From CAIUGU01 sp031398625 (GTDB lineage: Bacteria > Pseudomonadota > Gammaproteobacteria > Steroidobacterales > Steroidobacteraceae): DNA of 21,133 nucleotides. Shown here piece after piece: positions 13,997 to 21,133 of this stretch. Below the pieces are notes generated by a model, which searched no databases, had not been told where the DNA came from, and saw nothing but the letters and a program-made list of their open reading frames with translations. The translations under genes and the position numbers were made by a program. Position 1 is the stretch's first letter; each line of letters opens with the position of its first letter. Where the stretch lies: the NCBI GenBank assembly GCA_031398625.1, contig JANNNQ010000348.1:1-21133 (forward strand), read 5' to 3'.

Positions 13997-14028
13997 TCTT
14001 TGTGCGACGCACAAAGACGGGCTACCAT
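13997..14028 (+). promoter_or_regulatory. candidate promoter with 9-base palindromic operator for the FabG-like gene
   Basis: TCTTTGTGC (13997-14005) and GCACAAAGA (14009-14017) form a perfect 9-base inverted repeat around the 3-base centre GAC. A possible -35 (TTGTGC, 14000-14005) lies in the left arm, and a -10 (TACCAT, 14023-14028) follows at a 17-base spacing. This layout, a palindrome over the -35 and spacer, is typical of a repressor site. The regulator is not identified; the motif does not look like FadR, PsrA or FabR sites known to me. Confidence 0.5.
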
Positions 14029-14059
14029 GCCGCCGCACTCATTCCCATAGGTACATCGC

Positions 14060-14821
14060 ATGCAGCTGCAGTCGAAACTGGTGGCAATTACGGGAGCGGG
14101 CAAGGGAATCGGCCGCGCCATGGCAGTCGGGTTCGCGAAAAAGGGCGCCAACATCGCCCTGCTCGACATGAATCCCGCCGATCTCGAAGAGTCGAAGTCC
14201 CTGTGTACGGCCGCCGGGGTCCGCGCCGAGCATTACCTCTGCAACGTCTCCGACGAAACCCAGGTCATCGCTGCGTGCAATGCCATCGTCGCCGACTTTG
14301 GCCGCTTCGACGTCCTGGTCAACAACGCCGGCATCACCCGTGATGCGCTGCTGGTCAAGGCGCAGGAAGGCAAGGTCGTTGCGAAGCTGAGCCTGGACCA
14401 GTGGCAGGCGGTCATCAACGTGAACCTCACCGGCGTGTTCCTCTGCGCGCGCGAAGCCGCCGAGCGCATGATCACGCTGGGCAATGGCGGCGTGATCATC
14501 AATATCTCGAGCATTTCCCGCAGCGGCAACGTGGGCCAGACCAATTACACCGCGGCCAAGGCCGGCGTGGCTTCGATGGCAGTCGTGTGGGCGAAGGAAC
14601 TCGCGCGCCACGGCATCCGCGTCGGCGCGATCGCCCCCGGGTTCACCCGCACCGAAATCCTGAGTGCCATGAAGCCCGAAGTGCTCGAAAAGGCCATTGC
14701 CCCGGTGCCGCTGAAGCGCCTCGGCGAAGCCGAGGAAATCGCCCATGCAGCCATCTTCATCGCGGAAAACGATTTCTTCACCGGCCGCACCATCGAAGTC
14801 GATGGCGGCCTGAGACTCTGA
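14060..14821 (+). CDS. FabG-like SDR-family oxidoreductase
   Basis: This 253-residue NAD(P)-dependent short-chain dehydrogenase/reductase is probably a 3-ketoacyl-ACP or 3-ketoacyl-CoA reductase. The cofactor motif TGAGKGIG is at 11-18, NNAG at 88-91, catalytic Ser at 150/151 (INISSIS), and YTAAK at 163-167 with Y163 and K167. The C-terminus has APGFTRTEI and ends TIEVDGGLRL. The insert after NNAGITRD (KAQEGKVVAKLSLDQW) marks a subgroup distinct from the fatty-acid operon FabG. The ATG has AGGTA about 7 bases upstream. The gene is alone, with a palindromic promoter before it and a terminator-like hairpin after it, so it is probably regulated separately from the peptidase run. The physiological substrate is unknown. 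Confidence 0.92.
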   Translation: MQLQSKLVAITGAGKGIGRAMAVGFAKKGANIALLDMNPADLEESKSLCTAAGVRAEHYLCNVSDETQVIAACNAIVADFGRFDVLVNNAGITRDALLVKAQEGKVVAKLSLDQWQAVINVNLTGVFLCAREAAERMITLGNGGVIINISSISRSGNVGQTNYTAAKAGVASMAVVWAKELARHGIRVGAIAPGFTRTEILSAMKPEVLEKAIAPVPLKRLGEAEEIAHAAIFIAENDFFTGRTIEVDGGLRL

Positions 14822-14824
14822 AGC

Positions 14825-14847
14825 AGGCTGCCTGACAAGGCAGCTTT
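14825..14847 (+). terminator. terminator-like hairpin after the FabG-like gene
   Basis: GCTGCC (14827-14832), the loop TGACAA, and GGCAGC (14839-14844) form a 6-base perfect stem. It extends by a G-T wobble and an A-T pair, followed by TTTCC. The hairpin begins 4 bases after the stop codon. The T-run is short. Confidence 0.45.
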
Positions 14848-14854
14848 CCGCCGC

Positions 14855-14884
14855 TTCACTCGCGCGCCGCCGCTGTGGTCTACT
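14855..14884 (+). promoter_or_regulatory. candidate promoter of the M16/ETF-QO run
   Basis: TTCACT (14855-14860), an 18-base spacer and TCTACT (14879-14884) match the sigma-70 boxes at 4 of 6 positions each. Transcription would start near 14891, leaving a leader of about 27 bases with AAGGA before the ATG at 14918. Confidence 0.33.
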
Positions 14885-14917
14885 GCGGCTCCCTTGGCCC
14901 GAGCGAAGGATTTCCCC

Positions 14918-16336
14918 ATGCGACCCGGTATTGCAGCCACCCTGCTCGTTCTGTCCGCCCTGGTGGCCGGTTGCGGCACGCCTGCACCGCGCACTGCTCC
15001 TGCGGCAGCGGCCGCGGACAGCACGGGACTCAAGGTCCCCGTCGAGTACTACCAGCTCGCCAACGGGCTGAAGGTCGTGCTGTCCGAAGACCATTCGGTG
15101 CCGGTCGCTACGGTGGCCGTCTACTACAACATCGGCTTCCGCATCGAACCGCGCGACCGCACGGGTTTCGCCCACCTGTTCGAGCACATGATGTTCCAGG
15201 GCTCTGCCAACCTCGGCAAGAACGAGTTCTTCCGCGTGGTGCAGAGCATGGGCGGCACGCTGAACGGCTCGACCCGCTTCGACTTCACCAACTACTACGC
15301 TGCGTTCCCTGCAAATGCCGTGGAAACGCTGCTGTGGGCGGAAGCGGATCGCATGCGCAGCCTCGAGATCACGCAGGACAATCTCGTCAACCAGCAGGGC
15401 GTGGTGAAGAGCGAAGTCCGCGTGAACGTGCTGAACCGGCCCTATGGCGGCTTCCCGTGGCTCGACGTGCCGCAGTACGCGAACCAGAACTGGTACAACG
15501 CCCACAACTTCTATGGCGATCTCGAGCATCTCGATGCCGCGACGCTCGAAGACGTCCGCTCTTTCTTTGATACGTACTACGCGCCCAACAACGCAGCGCT
15601 GGTCGTCGTCGGCGATTTCAATCCTGCGGAGGTCCGGGACTGGATCGAGAAGTACTTCGGTCCGATTGCCGCGCGCCCTTCCCCGCCGCAGCCGGATCTC
15701 ACGGAACCCCCGCAGTCCGCAGAGCGCAGGGCTTCCCGCACGGATGCGCTTGCACCCCGGCCTGCCCTTGCCCTCGCTTATCACGTGCCCGAGCGATGGA
15801 CACCAGAACATTTTGCTTTCGGCCTGCTCGATGAAATCCTCCTGCAGGGCGACGACTCGCGCCTGCACCAGGACATGGTGCAGCGACGCGGCCTCACCGA
15901 CAGCATCTCGGGGGGCATCAACCTGCTCGGCAACATGTTCAACTACAGTGGCCCGATGCTGTGGACTGCCGCCCTGATCCACGACCCCACGCATACCGAT
16001 GCCGACATCATCGCGGCCTTCGATGCCAGCATCGAACGCATCACGCGTGAACCCGTGACTCAGGAAGAGCTCGACCGGGCACGTACGCAGATCCGTTCGT
16101 CGCTCTATGACCTGGTTGGCGGGGGCACCCGGTTTGGCCTCGCTGACCTGCTCGCCTGCTTTGCCCTGTTTGACAACGATCCGGGCCGCATCAACCGGAT
16201 CGAAGCAGAGTTCGCCCGGATCACTCCCGAGTTCATGCTCGCTACCGCGCAGCGTTACCTGCGCCCGGAGAACCGGACGATCCTGCAGGTGCTGCCAGGA
16301 GCAGCCCAGCCCGCCGCAACCGGAGTGTCGCCATGA
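14918..16336 (+). CDS. M16-family zinc metallopeptidase, lipoprotein
   Basis: This 472-residue peptidase is predicted to be exported and lipid-anchored. The N-terminus is a signal peptide with lipobox LVAGC, lipidated at C19. The inverted zinc motif HxxEH is HLFEH at 86-90, and the distal ligand is E166 in VVKSEVRVN, at the usual spacing of about 76 residues. Substrate-binding features of the second M16 domain follow (DEILLQGDDSRLHQDMVQRRG). The ATG at 14918 is chosen because AAGGA lies 7 bases upstream and the signal peptide then starts correctly; a GTG or other start further upstream is unlikely. It overlaps the next M16 gene by 4 bases (ATGA). The two probably form a heterodimer like other bacterial M16B pairs. 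Confidence 0.94.
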   Translation: MRPGIAATLLVLSALVAGCGTPAPRTAPAAAAADSTGLKVPVEYYQLANGLKVVLSEDHSVPVATVAVYYNIGFRIEPRDRTGFAHLFEHMMFQGSANLGKNEFFRVVQSMGGTLNGSTRFDFTNYYAAFPANAVETLLWAEADRMRSLEITQDNLVNQQGVVKSEVRVNVLNRPYGGFPWLDVPQYANQNWYNAHNFYGDLEHLDAATLEDVRSFFDTYYAPNNAALVVVGDFNPAEVRDWIEKYFGPIAARPSPPQPDLTEPPQSAERRASRTDALAPRPALALAYHVPERWTPEHFAFGLLDEILLQGDDSRLHQDMVQRRGLTDSISGGINLLGNMFNYSGPMLWTAALIHDPTHTDADIIAAFDASIERITREPVTQEELDRARTQIRSSLYDLVGGGTRFGLADLLACFALFDNDPGRINRIEAEFARITPEFMLATAQRYLRPENRTILQVLPGAAQPAATGVSP

Positions 16337-17739
16337 AGCGCTTCTGCGAGTTCGGCCGCTTCACGCTGGTCGTTCTGTCGACCTGCTGGTTACTGGGCTC
16401 GCGCGCCAGTGCGGGTGAAGCTCCCCCTGCGCCTGCCGCACCCCGTCCGATGCAGCTGCCCACGCCGGAACGGGGCGAGTATGCGAACGGGCTCAAGACG
16501 ACCCTGATCGAATTCGGCAACGTGCCGAAAGCCACCATCGTGGTGGTCGTCCGCGCGGGCAGCGTGAACCAGGGCACGCAGGTATGGTTGCCGGACATCG
16601 TCGGCGACATGATGAAGGAAGGCACGCTCAAGCGCTCTGCGGAGCAGATCTCGAACGCCGCCGCATTGATGGGAGGCCAGCTCGGGCTGGGGGTCGGCGC
16701 CGATGAAGCGACGCTCAGCCTCGACGTGCTGTCGGAGTCGCTGCCCGAAGCGGTGAAGCTGCTGGCAGAAGTGCTCCGCGAACCCTTGCTGCCAGCGACC
16801 GAACTGCCCCGCATCCAGCAGAACTATCTGCGCAACCTGAGCGTGATCCGCTCGCAGGCGCAGTCGCAGGCGGGCACTGCATTCGCGAAGCTGATGTATG
16901 GCGACCATCCCTTCGGCCAGACCTTGCCGACCGAAGCCCAGCTCTCCGCATACACCATCGACGACGTAAAGCGGTTCTACGCTGCGAACTTCGGCGCTGC
17001 CCGGACGCACGTGTATGTCGCCGGCCGGTTTGACCGGGCAGCGCTCAAGGGCGCGCTCGATACGGCCTTCGCCGATTGGCAACGCGGTCCTGAGCCTGTA
17101 ACCAATCCACCGGTCGCTGCGCGGCGCCTGCAGGCGCAGCTCATCGACCGGGGCGGTGCGCCCCAGTCCACGATCCGGCTGGGAGTGCCCGTCATCTCGC
17201 CCGAGCACCCGGGCTTCATGGCGATGTCGGTGACGAACACGCTGCTGGGTGGCTCGATCACTTCGCGCATCACCACCAACCTGCGCGAAGACAAGGGCTG
17301 GGCCTATTCGCCGAGCAGCTCCGTGTCGGCCCGCTATCGCGACTCGCTGTGGACCGAGAGCGCGGATGTCACCACTGCCTCGACCGGCCCCGCGCTGGAA
17401 GAGATCTTCAAGGAGATCACGCGGCTCCAGCAGGAACCCCCCACCGCAGCGGAACTCGATGTCGTCAAGAGCTACCGCAACGGCCTGTTCGTCCTGGGCA
17501 ACGCAACTCGCGGCGGACTGATCGGGCAGCTCAGCTTCATGAATCTCCACGGCCTGCCCGCCGACTGGCTGACCACGTTCGTCGCGCGGCTCTATGCAGT
17601 CACCCCGGAACAGGTCAGCGCGGCTGCCCGAGAACAGCTCAGGATGAATGAGGCAACGCTCGTCGTGGTGGGCGACGCAGCCACAGTCCGGCCGCAACTC
17701 GAAGCCCTGCCGCAGCTCAAAGGCGTCCGGATCGAATGA
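16333..17739 (+). CDS. M16-family pseudo-peptidase (non-catalytic partner subunit)
   Basis: This 468-residue exported protein has a signal peptide (about 1-27, ending RASA). It has the two M16 domains but lacks the zinc site: where the partner has HLFEH, this protein has D88-I-V-G-D92, so both His and the Glu are replaced. The C-terminal domain keeps the Arg/Tyr substrate-binding region (GGSITSRITTNLREDKGWAY). That division of labour, one subunit with zinc and one with the Arg/Tyr pair, is known for heterodimeric M16B peptidases and their mitochondrial relatives. It has no lipobox, so it would be held by the lipidated partner. GGAG stands 7 bases before the ATG, and the gene overlaps its neighbours on both sides by 4 bases. 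Confidence 0.92.
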   Translation: MKRFCEFGRFTLVVLSTCWLLGSRASAGEAPPAPAAPRPMQLPTPERGEYANGLKTTLIEFGNVPKATIVVVVRAGSVNQGTQVWLPDIVGDMMKEGTLKRSAEQISNAAALMGGQLGLGVGADEATLSLDVLSESLPEAVKLLAEVLREPLLPATELPRIQQNYLRNLSVIRSQAQSQAGTAFAKLMYGDHPFGQTLPTEAQLSAYTIDDVKRFYAANFGAARTHVYVAGRFDRAALKGALDTAFADWQRGPEPVTNPPVAARRLQAQLIDRGGAPQSTIRLGVPVISPEHPGFMAMSVTNTLLGGSITSRITTNLREDKGWAYSPSSSVSARYRDSLWTESADVTTASTGPALEEIFKEITRLQQEPPTAAELDVVKSYRNGLFVLGNATRGGLIGQLSFMNLHGLPADWLTTFVARLYAVTPEQVSAAAREQLRMNEATLVVVGDAATVRPQLEALPQLKGVRIE

Positions 17740-19334
17740 CCGACCGGGAGGTCATGCCCTATGACGTCGTGGTCGTTGGCGGCGGGCCTGCCGGCCTCGC
17801 GTTCGCAATCCGGCTGAAGCAGCTCCACGCGGATCGCAGCATCTGCGTGCTGGAGAAAGGGGCCGCCATCGGCGCGCATTCGCTGTCCGGCGCAGTGCTT
17901 GAACCCGGTCCGCTGAACGAGCTGCTGCCCGGCTGGCAGGATGCCTATGCCGGCATGAAGGTCGCCGCCACGCATGACGAGTTCCGGCTGCTGACCGCGA
18001 AGCGCTCGTTCCGCCTGCCCACGCCGCCGCAGATGCGGAATCACGGCAACGTGATCGTCTCGCTGGGACAGCTCAACCAGTGGCTCGCCCCGCAGGCCGA
18101 AGCCCTCGGGGTAGACGTGTTTCCCGGTTTCCCTGCAGCGGAAGCAATCGTGGCCGAAGACGGTTCGGTCAAGGGCGTGCGCATCGGCGACCTGGGCCTC
18201 GGGCACGACGGGGCGCCCGGCCCGAACTACACACCCGGCGTCGAGATCCATGCGCCACTGACCGTGCTGGCAGAAGGCTGCCGCGGCTCGGTGTCGAAGC
18301 AGCTGATCAAGCGCTTCGGGCTCGATGCGAAGTCCTCGCCTCCCACGTTCGGCCTCGGCTTCAAGGAGCTGTGGCAGTTGCCGCCGGGGCGCGTGCAGCC
18401 CGGCCTCATCCAGCACACGGTCGGGTGGCCGGTGGACTCGCAGACCTATGGTGGCAGCTTCCTCTACCACCTCGACCATGACCGCGTGTATGTCGGCTAC
18501 GTCGTGGGACTCGACTATCGTGATCCCCGCTTCATGCCCTTCGAAGCCTTCCAGCAGTTCAAGCATCATCCCGATACGCGAAGGTTGCTCGAAGGCGGAG
18601 AGATCCTCTCGGCAGGCGCACGTACCATTGCCGCAGGCGGCTGGCAGTCGCTGCCGCGACTCGAGATGCCGGGCGCAATGCTCATCGGCGATGCCGGCGG
18701 CACGTTGAACGTCCCGAAGATCAAGGGTATCCACCAGGCCATCCGCTCCGGTGTGATCGCAGCGGAGCACGTTGCCGCCGCGGGGACGAGCACCGGCTTC
18801 GACACACGCTGGCGCCAGTCACCCGGCGGGCGGGAACTGCAAAAGGTGCGCAACATCAAGCCCGGTTTCAAACGGGGCCTCTGGGCAGGCATTGCCAATG
18901 GCGCACTCGAAACGCTGACTGCCGGCAATTTGCCATGGACCCTGCACAACAAGGCAGACTTCTCGCAGCTCGAGAAACTGGATGGCTATTCCTCGCCGGC
19001 ACGGGCGTGGCAGCCCCGCACGTTGCCGCCGCGGGATCGCGTGTCGTCGGTGTTCTTCGCCGGGAATGCCCACGATGAAAGCCAGCCCGTGCATCTCAAG
19101 GTGGCGGACACTTCGATCTGTGTCACCCGTTGCACGGTGGAATACGGCAACCCCTGCCAGAACTTCTGTCCGGCGAGTGTCTATGAAATGGCGGGTGAAG
19201 GAGCGGAGCGCCACCTGCAGATCAATGCCGCGAACTGTGTGCACTGCAAGGCCTGCGACATCAAGGACCCTTACGAACTCATCACGTGGACCACGCCGGA
19301 AGGCGGCTCCGGGCCGAACTACCAGAACCTGTGA
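17736..19334 (+). CDS. electron transfer flavoprotein-ubiquinone oxidoreductase
   Basis: ETF-QO is a membrane-bound iron-sulfur flavoprotein that passes electrons from ETF to ubiquinone. The 532-residue protein starts with a Rossmann FAD motif (VVVVGGGPAGL at 11-21) and has a second FAD contact region (LIGDAGGTLNVPKIKG). The C-terminal [4Fe-4S] domain has ligands C478 (NFCPASVYE), C501, C504 and C507 (NCVHCKACDIKDP). Length is close to other bacterial ETF-QOs. The ATG overlaps the upstream M16 gene stop as ATGA, and its own stop overlaps zapE as GTGA. Its substrate ETF is encoded at 8191-9887 on the other strand. Why it is coupled to peptidase genes is unclear. Confidence 0.96.
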   Translation: MTDREVMPYDVVVVGGGPAGLAFAIRLKQLHADRSICVLEKGAAIGAHSLSGAVLEPGPLNELLPGWQDAYAGMKVAATHDEFRLLTAKRSFRLPTPPQMRNHGNVIVSLGQLNQWLAPQAEALGVDVFPGFPAAEAIVAEDGSVKGVRIGDLGLGHDGAPGPNYTPGVEIHAPLTVLAEGCRGSVSKQLIKRFGLDAKSSPPTFGLGFKELWQLPPGRVQPGLIQHTVGWPVDSQTYGGSFLYHLDHDRVYVGYVVGLDYRDPRFMPFEAFQQFKHHPDTRRLLEGGEILSAGARTIAAGGWQSLPRLEMPGAMLIGDAGGTLNVPKIKGIHQAIRSGVIAAEHVAAAGTSTGFDTRWRQSPGGRELQKVRNIKPGFKRGLWAGIANGALETLTAGNLPWTLHNKADFSQLEKLDGYSSPARAWQPRTLPPRDRVSSVFFAGNAHDESQPVHLKVADTSICVTRCTVEYGNPCQNFCPASVYEMAGEGAERHLQINAANCVHCKACDIKDPYELITWTTPEGGSGPNYQNL

Positions 19335-20416
19335 CGACCGTTCGCGAACTGTATGAGCGCGAAACCGCGCGCCTGGGCCATGCGCACGATGCGGCCCAGC
19401 TCGATGCCATCACCCGCCTCGATGACCTCCGGCAACGGCTGCTGACCCGCCGGAGTGCGGGCTTCCTGTCGGGATTGCTGCCCGGTCGCGCGGTACAGCC
19501 TGAGCGTGGCCTGTATCTCTGGGGCGGAGTCGGCAGGGGCAAGACCTGGCTGATGGACCTGTTCTTCCAGACCCTGCCGTTCAAGAACAAGCAGCGCAGC
19601 CACTTCCATCGCTTCATGCAGGCCCTCCACGACGACCTCAGGAAACTGCAGAACGAAAGCGATCCGCTCGAGATCATTGCCGGGCGCATCGCCAAACGCA
19701 CCCGCATCCTGTGTTTCGACGAACTCTTTGTCTCCGACATCGCCGACGCCATGCTCCTCGGCACCCTGTTCGAGGGCCTCTTCCGGCGTGGCGTCACGCT
19801 GGTTGCCACGTCCAACGTCGCGCCGTCGGGTCTCTACAAGGAGGGCCTGCAGCGGGCACGGTTTCTGCCTGCGATCCGGCTGCTGGAGGAACACACCGAA
19901 GTCCTGCACGTGGACGGCAGGACGGATCATCGCCTCCGGCTGCTGGAGCGCGCAGTCACCTGGTTCGACGCGAGCGCAGCCGACACGGAGAGCCGGCTCC
20001 TGGCCCTCTTCGAAGCGGTGGCAGGCGACCTCGGCCAGGCGGACCAGACACTCCTCATCGAGCACCGCAAGCTCCAAGCCAGGCGGCAGGCAGGCGACGT
20101 CATCTGGTTCGATTTCCGCCAGGTCTGTGACGGTCCGCGTGGCCAAGCCGACTACATCGAACTCGCGCGGTGCTTCCATACCGTCTTCGTGAGCGACATC
20201 CCGGTGCTCGACGCGGAGCACGAAAACCAGGCCCGGCGCTTCATCGCCCTGGTCGACGAGTTCTACGATCGCGGCGTGAAACTGATTGTAGCCGCCCGCG
20301 CGCCGCTGGTCTCCTTCTACCGCGGTTCGCGCCTCGTCCTTGAATTCGAGCGCACCTCCAGCCGCCTGATCGAGATGCAGTCGCAGGACTACCTCGCGCG
20401 GCCCCACAAGCCGTGA
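19331..20416 (+). CDS. zapE: ZapE/AFG1-family ATPase
   Basis: This 361-residue P-loop ATPase is of the AFG1 family. E. coli ZapE associates with the division ring, and yeast Afg1 acts in mitochondrial protein quality control. Walker A is GGVGRGKT at 65-72, Walker B is ILCFDELF at 126-133 with D130 and E131, and a sensor-like TSN lies at 160-162. The later part has WFDFRQVC and the C-terminal YRGSRLVLEFERTSSRL, typical of the family. The GTG at 19331 is chosen because it overlaps the ETF-QO stop as GTGA and gives the standard TVRELYERE start; its ribosome site is poor, so translation depends on coupling. It closes the plus-strand run. Confidence 0.94.
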   Translation: MTTVRELYERETARLGHAHDAAQLDAITRLDDLRQRLLTRRSAGFLSGLLPGRAVQPERGLYLWGGVGRGKTWLMDLFFQTLPFKNKQRSHFHRFMQALHDDLRKLQNESDPLEIIAGRIAKRTRILCFDELFVSDIADAMLLGTLFEGLFRRGVTLVATSNVAPSGLYKEGLQRARFLPAIRLLEEHTEVLHVDGRTDHRLRLLERAVTWFDASAADTESRLLALFEAVAGDLGQADQTLLIEHRKLQARRQAGDVIWFDFRQVCDGPRGQADYIELARCFHTVFVSDIPVLDAEHENQARRFIALVDEFYDRGVKLIVAARAPLVSFYRGSRLVLEFERTSSRLIEMQSQDYLARPHKP

Positions 20417-20450
20417 TCCGGAGTAGCGGCAGCCTGCAGGACAGCATGGT

Positions 20451-20456
20451 TATAAT
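20451..20456 (+). promoter_or_regulatory. TATAAT -10 box before the E1 alpha gene
   Basis: A perfect TATAAT lies 50 bases upstream of the E1 alpha ATG, in the 90-base gap after zapE. No good -35 stands at 16-18 bases. TG precedes the box two bases off the extended -10 position. Transcription would start near 20463. Confidence 0.5.
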
Positions 20457-20506
20457 GCCGGCGGTCCTGAGGCCACCCGCCGAATTCCTGACATCCCGAA
20501 GGCCCG

Positions 20507-21133
20507 ATGAAAGCTGTTGCGGAGTTCCAGATCCACCATGTCCAGATGCTGGCGCCCTCGGGCCAGCCGGTGGCCGACCTCCCTGCTTTCGCCCAATCCA
20601 CCGGGGAACTGGTCCGGATGTACCGGATGATGGTCCTGGCGCGGGTCTTCGATACCAAGGCCGTGAACCTGCAGCGCACCGGCAAGCTGGGCACGTATCC
20701 CTCCTGCCTGGGCCATGAGGCTACGCATGTCGGAGCCGGGGCCGCACTCCTGCCCGAAGATTGCATCGCCCCCGTGTATCGCGAGATCGGCACGCAGTAC
20801 TGGCGGGGCGTGCGGATGGTCGAGACGCTCGCCTACTGGGGTGGTGACGAACGCGGCAACGACTTTGCCGTTCCCCGGCATGATTTCCCCTGGAGCGTGC
20901 CCATTGCTTCGCAGACATTGCACGCCGCGGGCGCGGCGATGGCGTTCAAGATCCGCAAGGAACCCCGCTGCGCGCTTGCCTACGTCGGTGATGGCGGCAC
21001 GTCGGAAGGTGCGTTCTACGAAGCCATCAACCTGGCTGGAGCGCGCCAGCTCCCCGTGGTGTTCCTCGTGGTCAACAATCGATGGGCGATCTCCGTGCCC
21101 ATCGAACAACAGACGGCCTGCACGACGCTCGCC
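20507..21133 (+). CDS. 2-oxoacid dehydrogenase (pyruvate/branched-chain type) E1 component alpha subunit, partial at the right edge
   Basis: The first 209 codons of a thiamine-diphosphate enzyme subunit that decarboxylates a 2-oxoacid in a multi-enzyme complex. The frame runs open to the window end, so the gene is cut by the window. Visible are VRMYRMMVLARVFDTKAVNL (36-55), GTYPSCLGHEA (62-72), and the ThDP/Mg motif starting GDGGTSEG at 161-168 and ending VVNN at 188-191. The ATG has GAAGG 4 bases upstream. A TATAAT box at 20451 gives it its own promoter. Pyruvate (PdhA) and branched-chain (BkdA) types look alike here; a beta subunit and E2 gene are expected just beyond the edge. Confidence 0.93.
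   Translation, partial: MKAVAEFQIHHVQMLAPSGQPVADLPAFAQSTGELVRMYRMMVLARVFDTKAVNLQRTGKLGTYPSCLGHEATHVGAGAALLPEDCIAPVYREIGTQYWRGVRMVETLAYWGGDERGNDFAVPRHDFPWSVPIASQTLHAAGAAMAFKIRKEPRCALAYVGDGGTSEGAFYEAINLAGARQLPVVFLVVNNRWAISVPIEQQTACTTLA

Noticed and set aside
13904..14059. A hidden small gene between the PlsC-type and FabG-like genes
   Set aside because: No frame has a start with a ribosome site and meaningful length; the stretch is explained by three dyads and a promoter candidate.
14039..15994. 651-codon minus-strand open frame opposite the FabG-like gene and first M16 gene
   Set aside because: It spans two real genes, a terminator-like hairpin and a promoter region, and its composition is that of a shadow frame.
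16390..18770. Long minus-strand open frames (435 and 392 codons) opposite the second M16 gene and ETF-QO
   Set aside because: They are antisense to proteins with clear motifs and have low-complexity, charge-rich sequence without recognisable domains.
19319..20407. 362-codon minus-strand open frame opposite zapE
   Set aside because: It mirrors the ZapE coding frame, which carries Walker A and B motifs; the antisense product has none.

Overview
The window is GC-rich and almost fully coding. It reads as a chromosomal segment of a gammaproteobacterium. Supporting signs are the xerD-dsbC neighbourhood, an FdxA-type 7Fe ferredoxin, a ZapE/AFG1-type ATPase, an electron-transfer flavoprotein with its quinone oxidoreductase, and dense packing with ATGA/GTGA overlaps and many GTG starts. 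The exact lineage cannot be fixed from the sequence alone. I found no rRNA, tRNA, CRISPR array, insertion sequence or phage gene. No stretch longer than 300 bases lacks a gene; the longest gaps are about 150 bases.

Region 1 (1-2783, plus strand) holds an ECF sigma factor, a small membrane protein that looks like its anti-sigma partner, and a secreted or membrane protein joining six short beta-solenoid repeats to an RDD domain. Region 2 (2772-8100, minus strand) is a trehalose and osmotic-stress operon, transcribed otsB, a GH15 glycosidase, otsA, a MscS-type channel and possibly a small unknown gene. Region 3 (8191-9887, minus strand) is etfB-etfA, which feeds electrons from acyl-CoA and similar dehydrogenases to the quinone pool.

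Region 4 (10040-13903) is a set of housekeeping genes: a zinc-ribbon Nudix hydrolase and fdxA on the plus strand, dsbC and xerD on the minus strand, and a PlsC-type acyltransferase on the plus strand, divergent from xerD. Region 5 (14060-20416, plus strand) starts with a FabG-like reductase behind a palindromic operator candidate. After a terminator-like hairpin comes a tightly overlapping run: an active M16 peptidase lipoprotein, an M16 pseudo-peptidase, ETF-quinone oxidoreductase and ZapE. Region 6 (20507 to the edge) is the first 209 codons of a 2-oxoacid dehydrogenase E1 alpha subunit behind a perfect TATAAT box.

Most genes belong to known families. The novelty lies in combinations: the sigma/anti-sigma/solenoid-RDD cassette, a trehalose operon containing both a possible trehalase and a pressure-release channel, and the coupling of an M16 pair to ETF-QO and ZapE. 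I did not find a clear, wholly new defence or mobile system.
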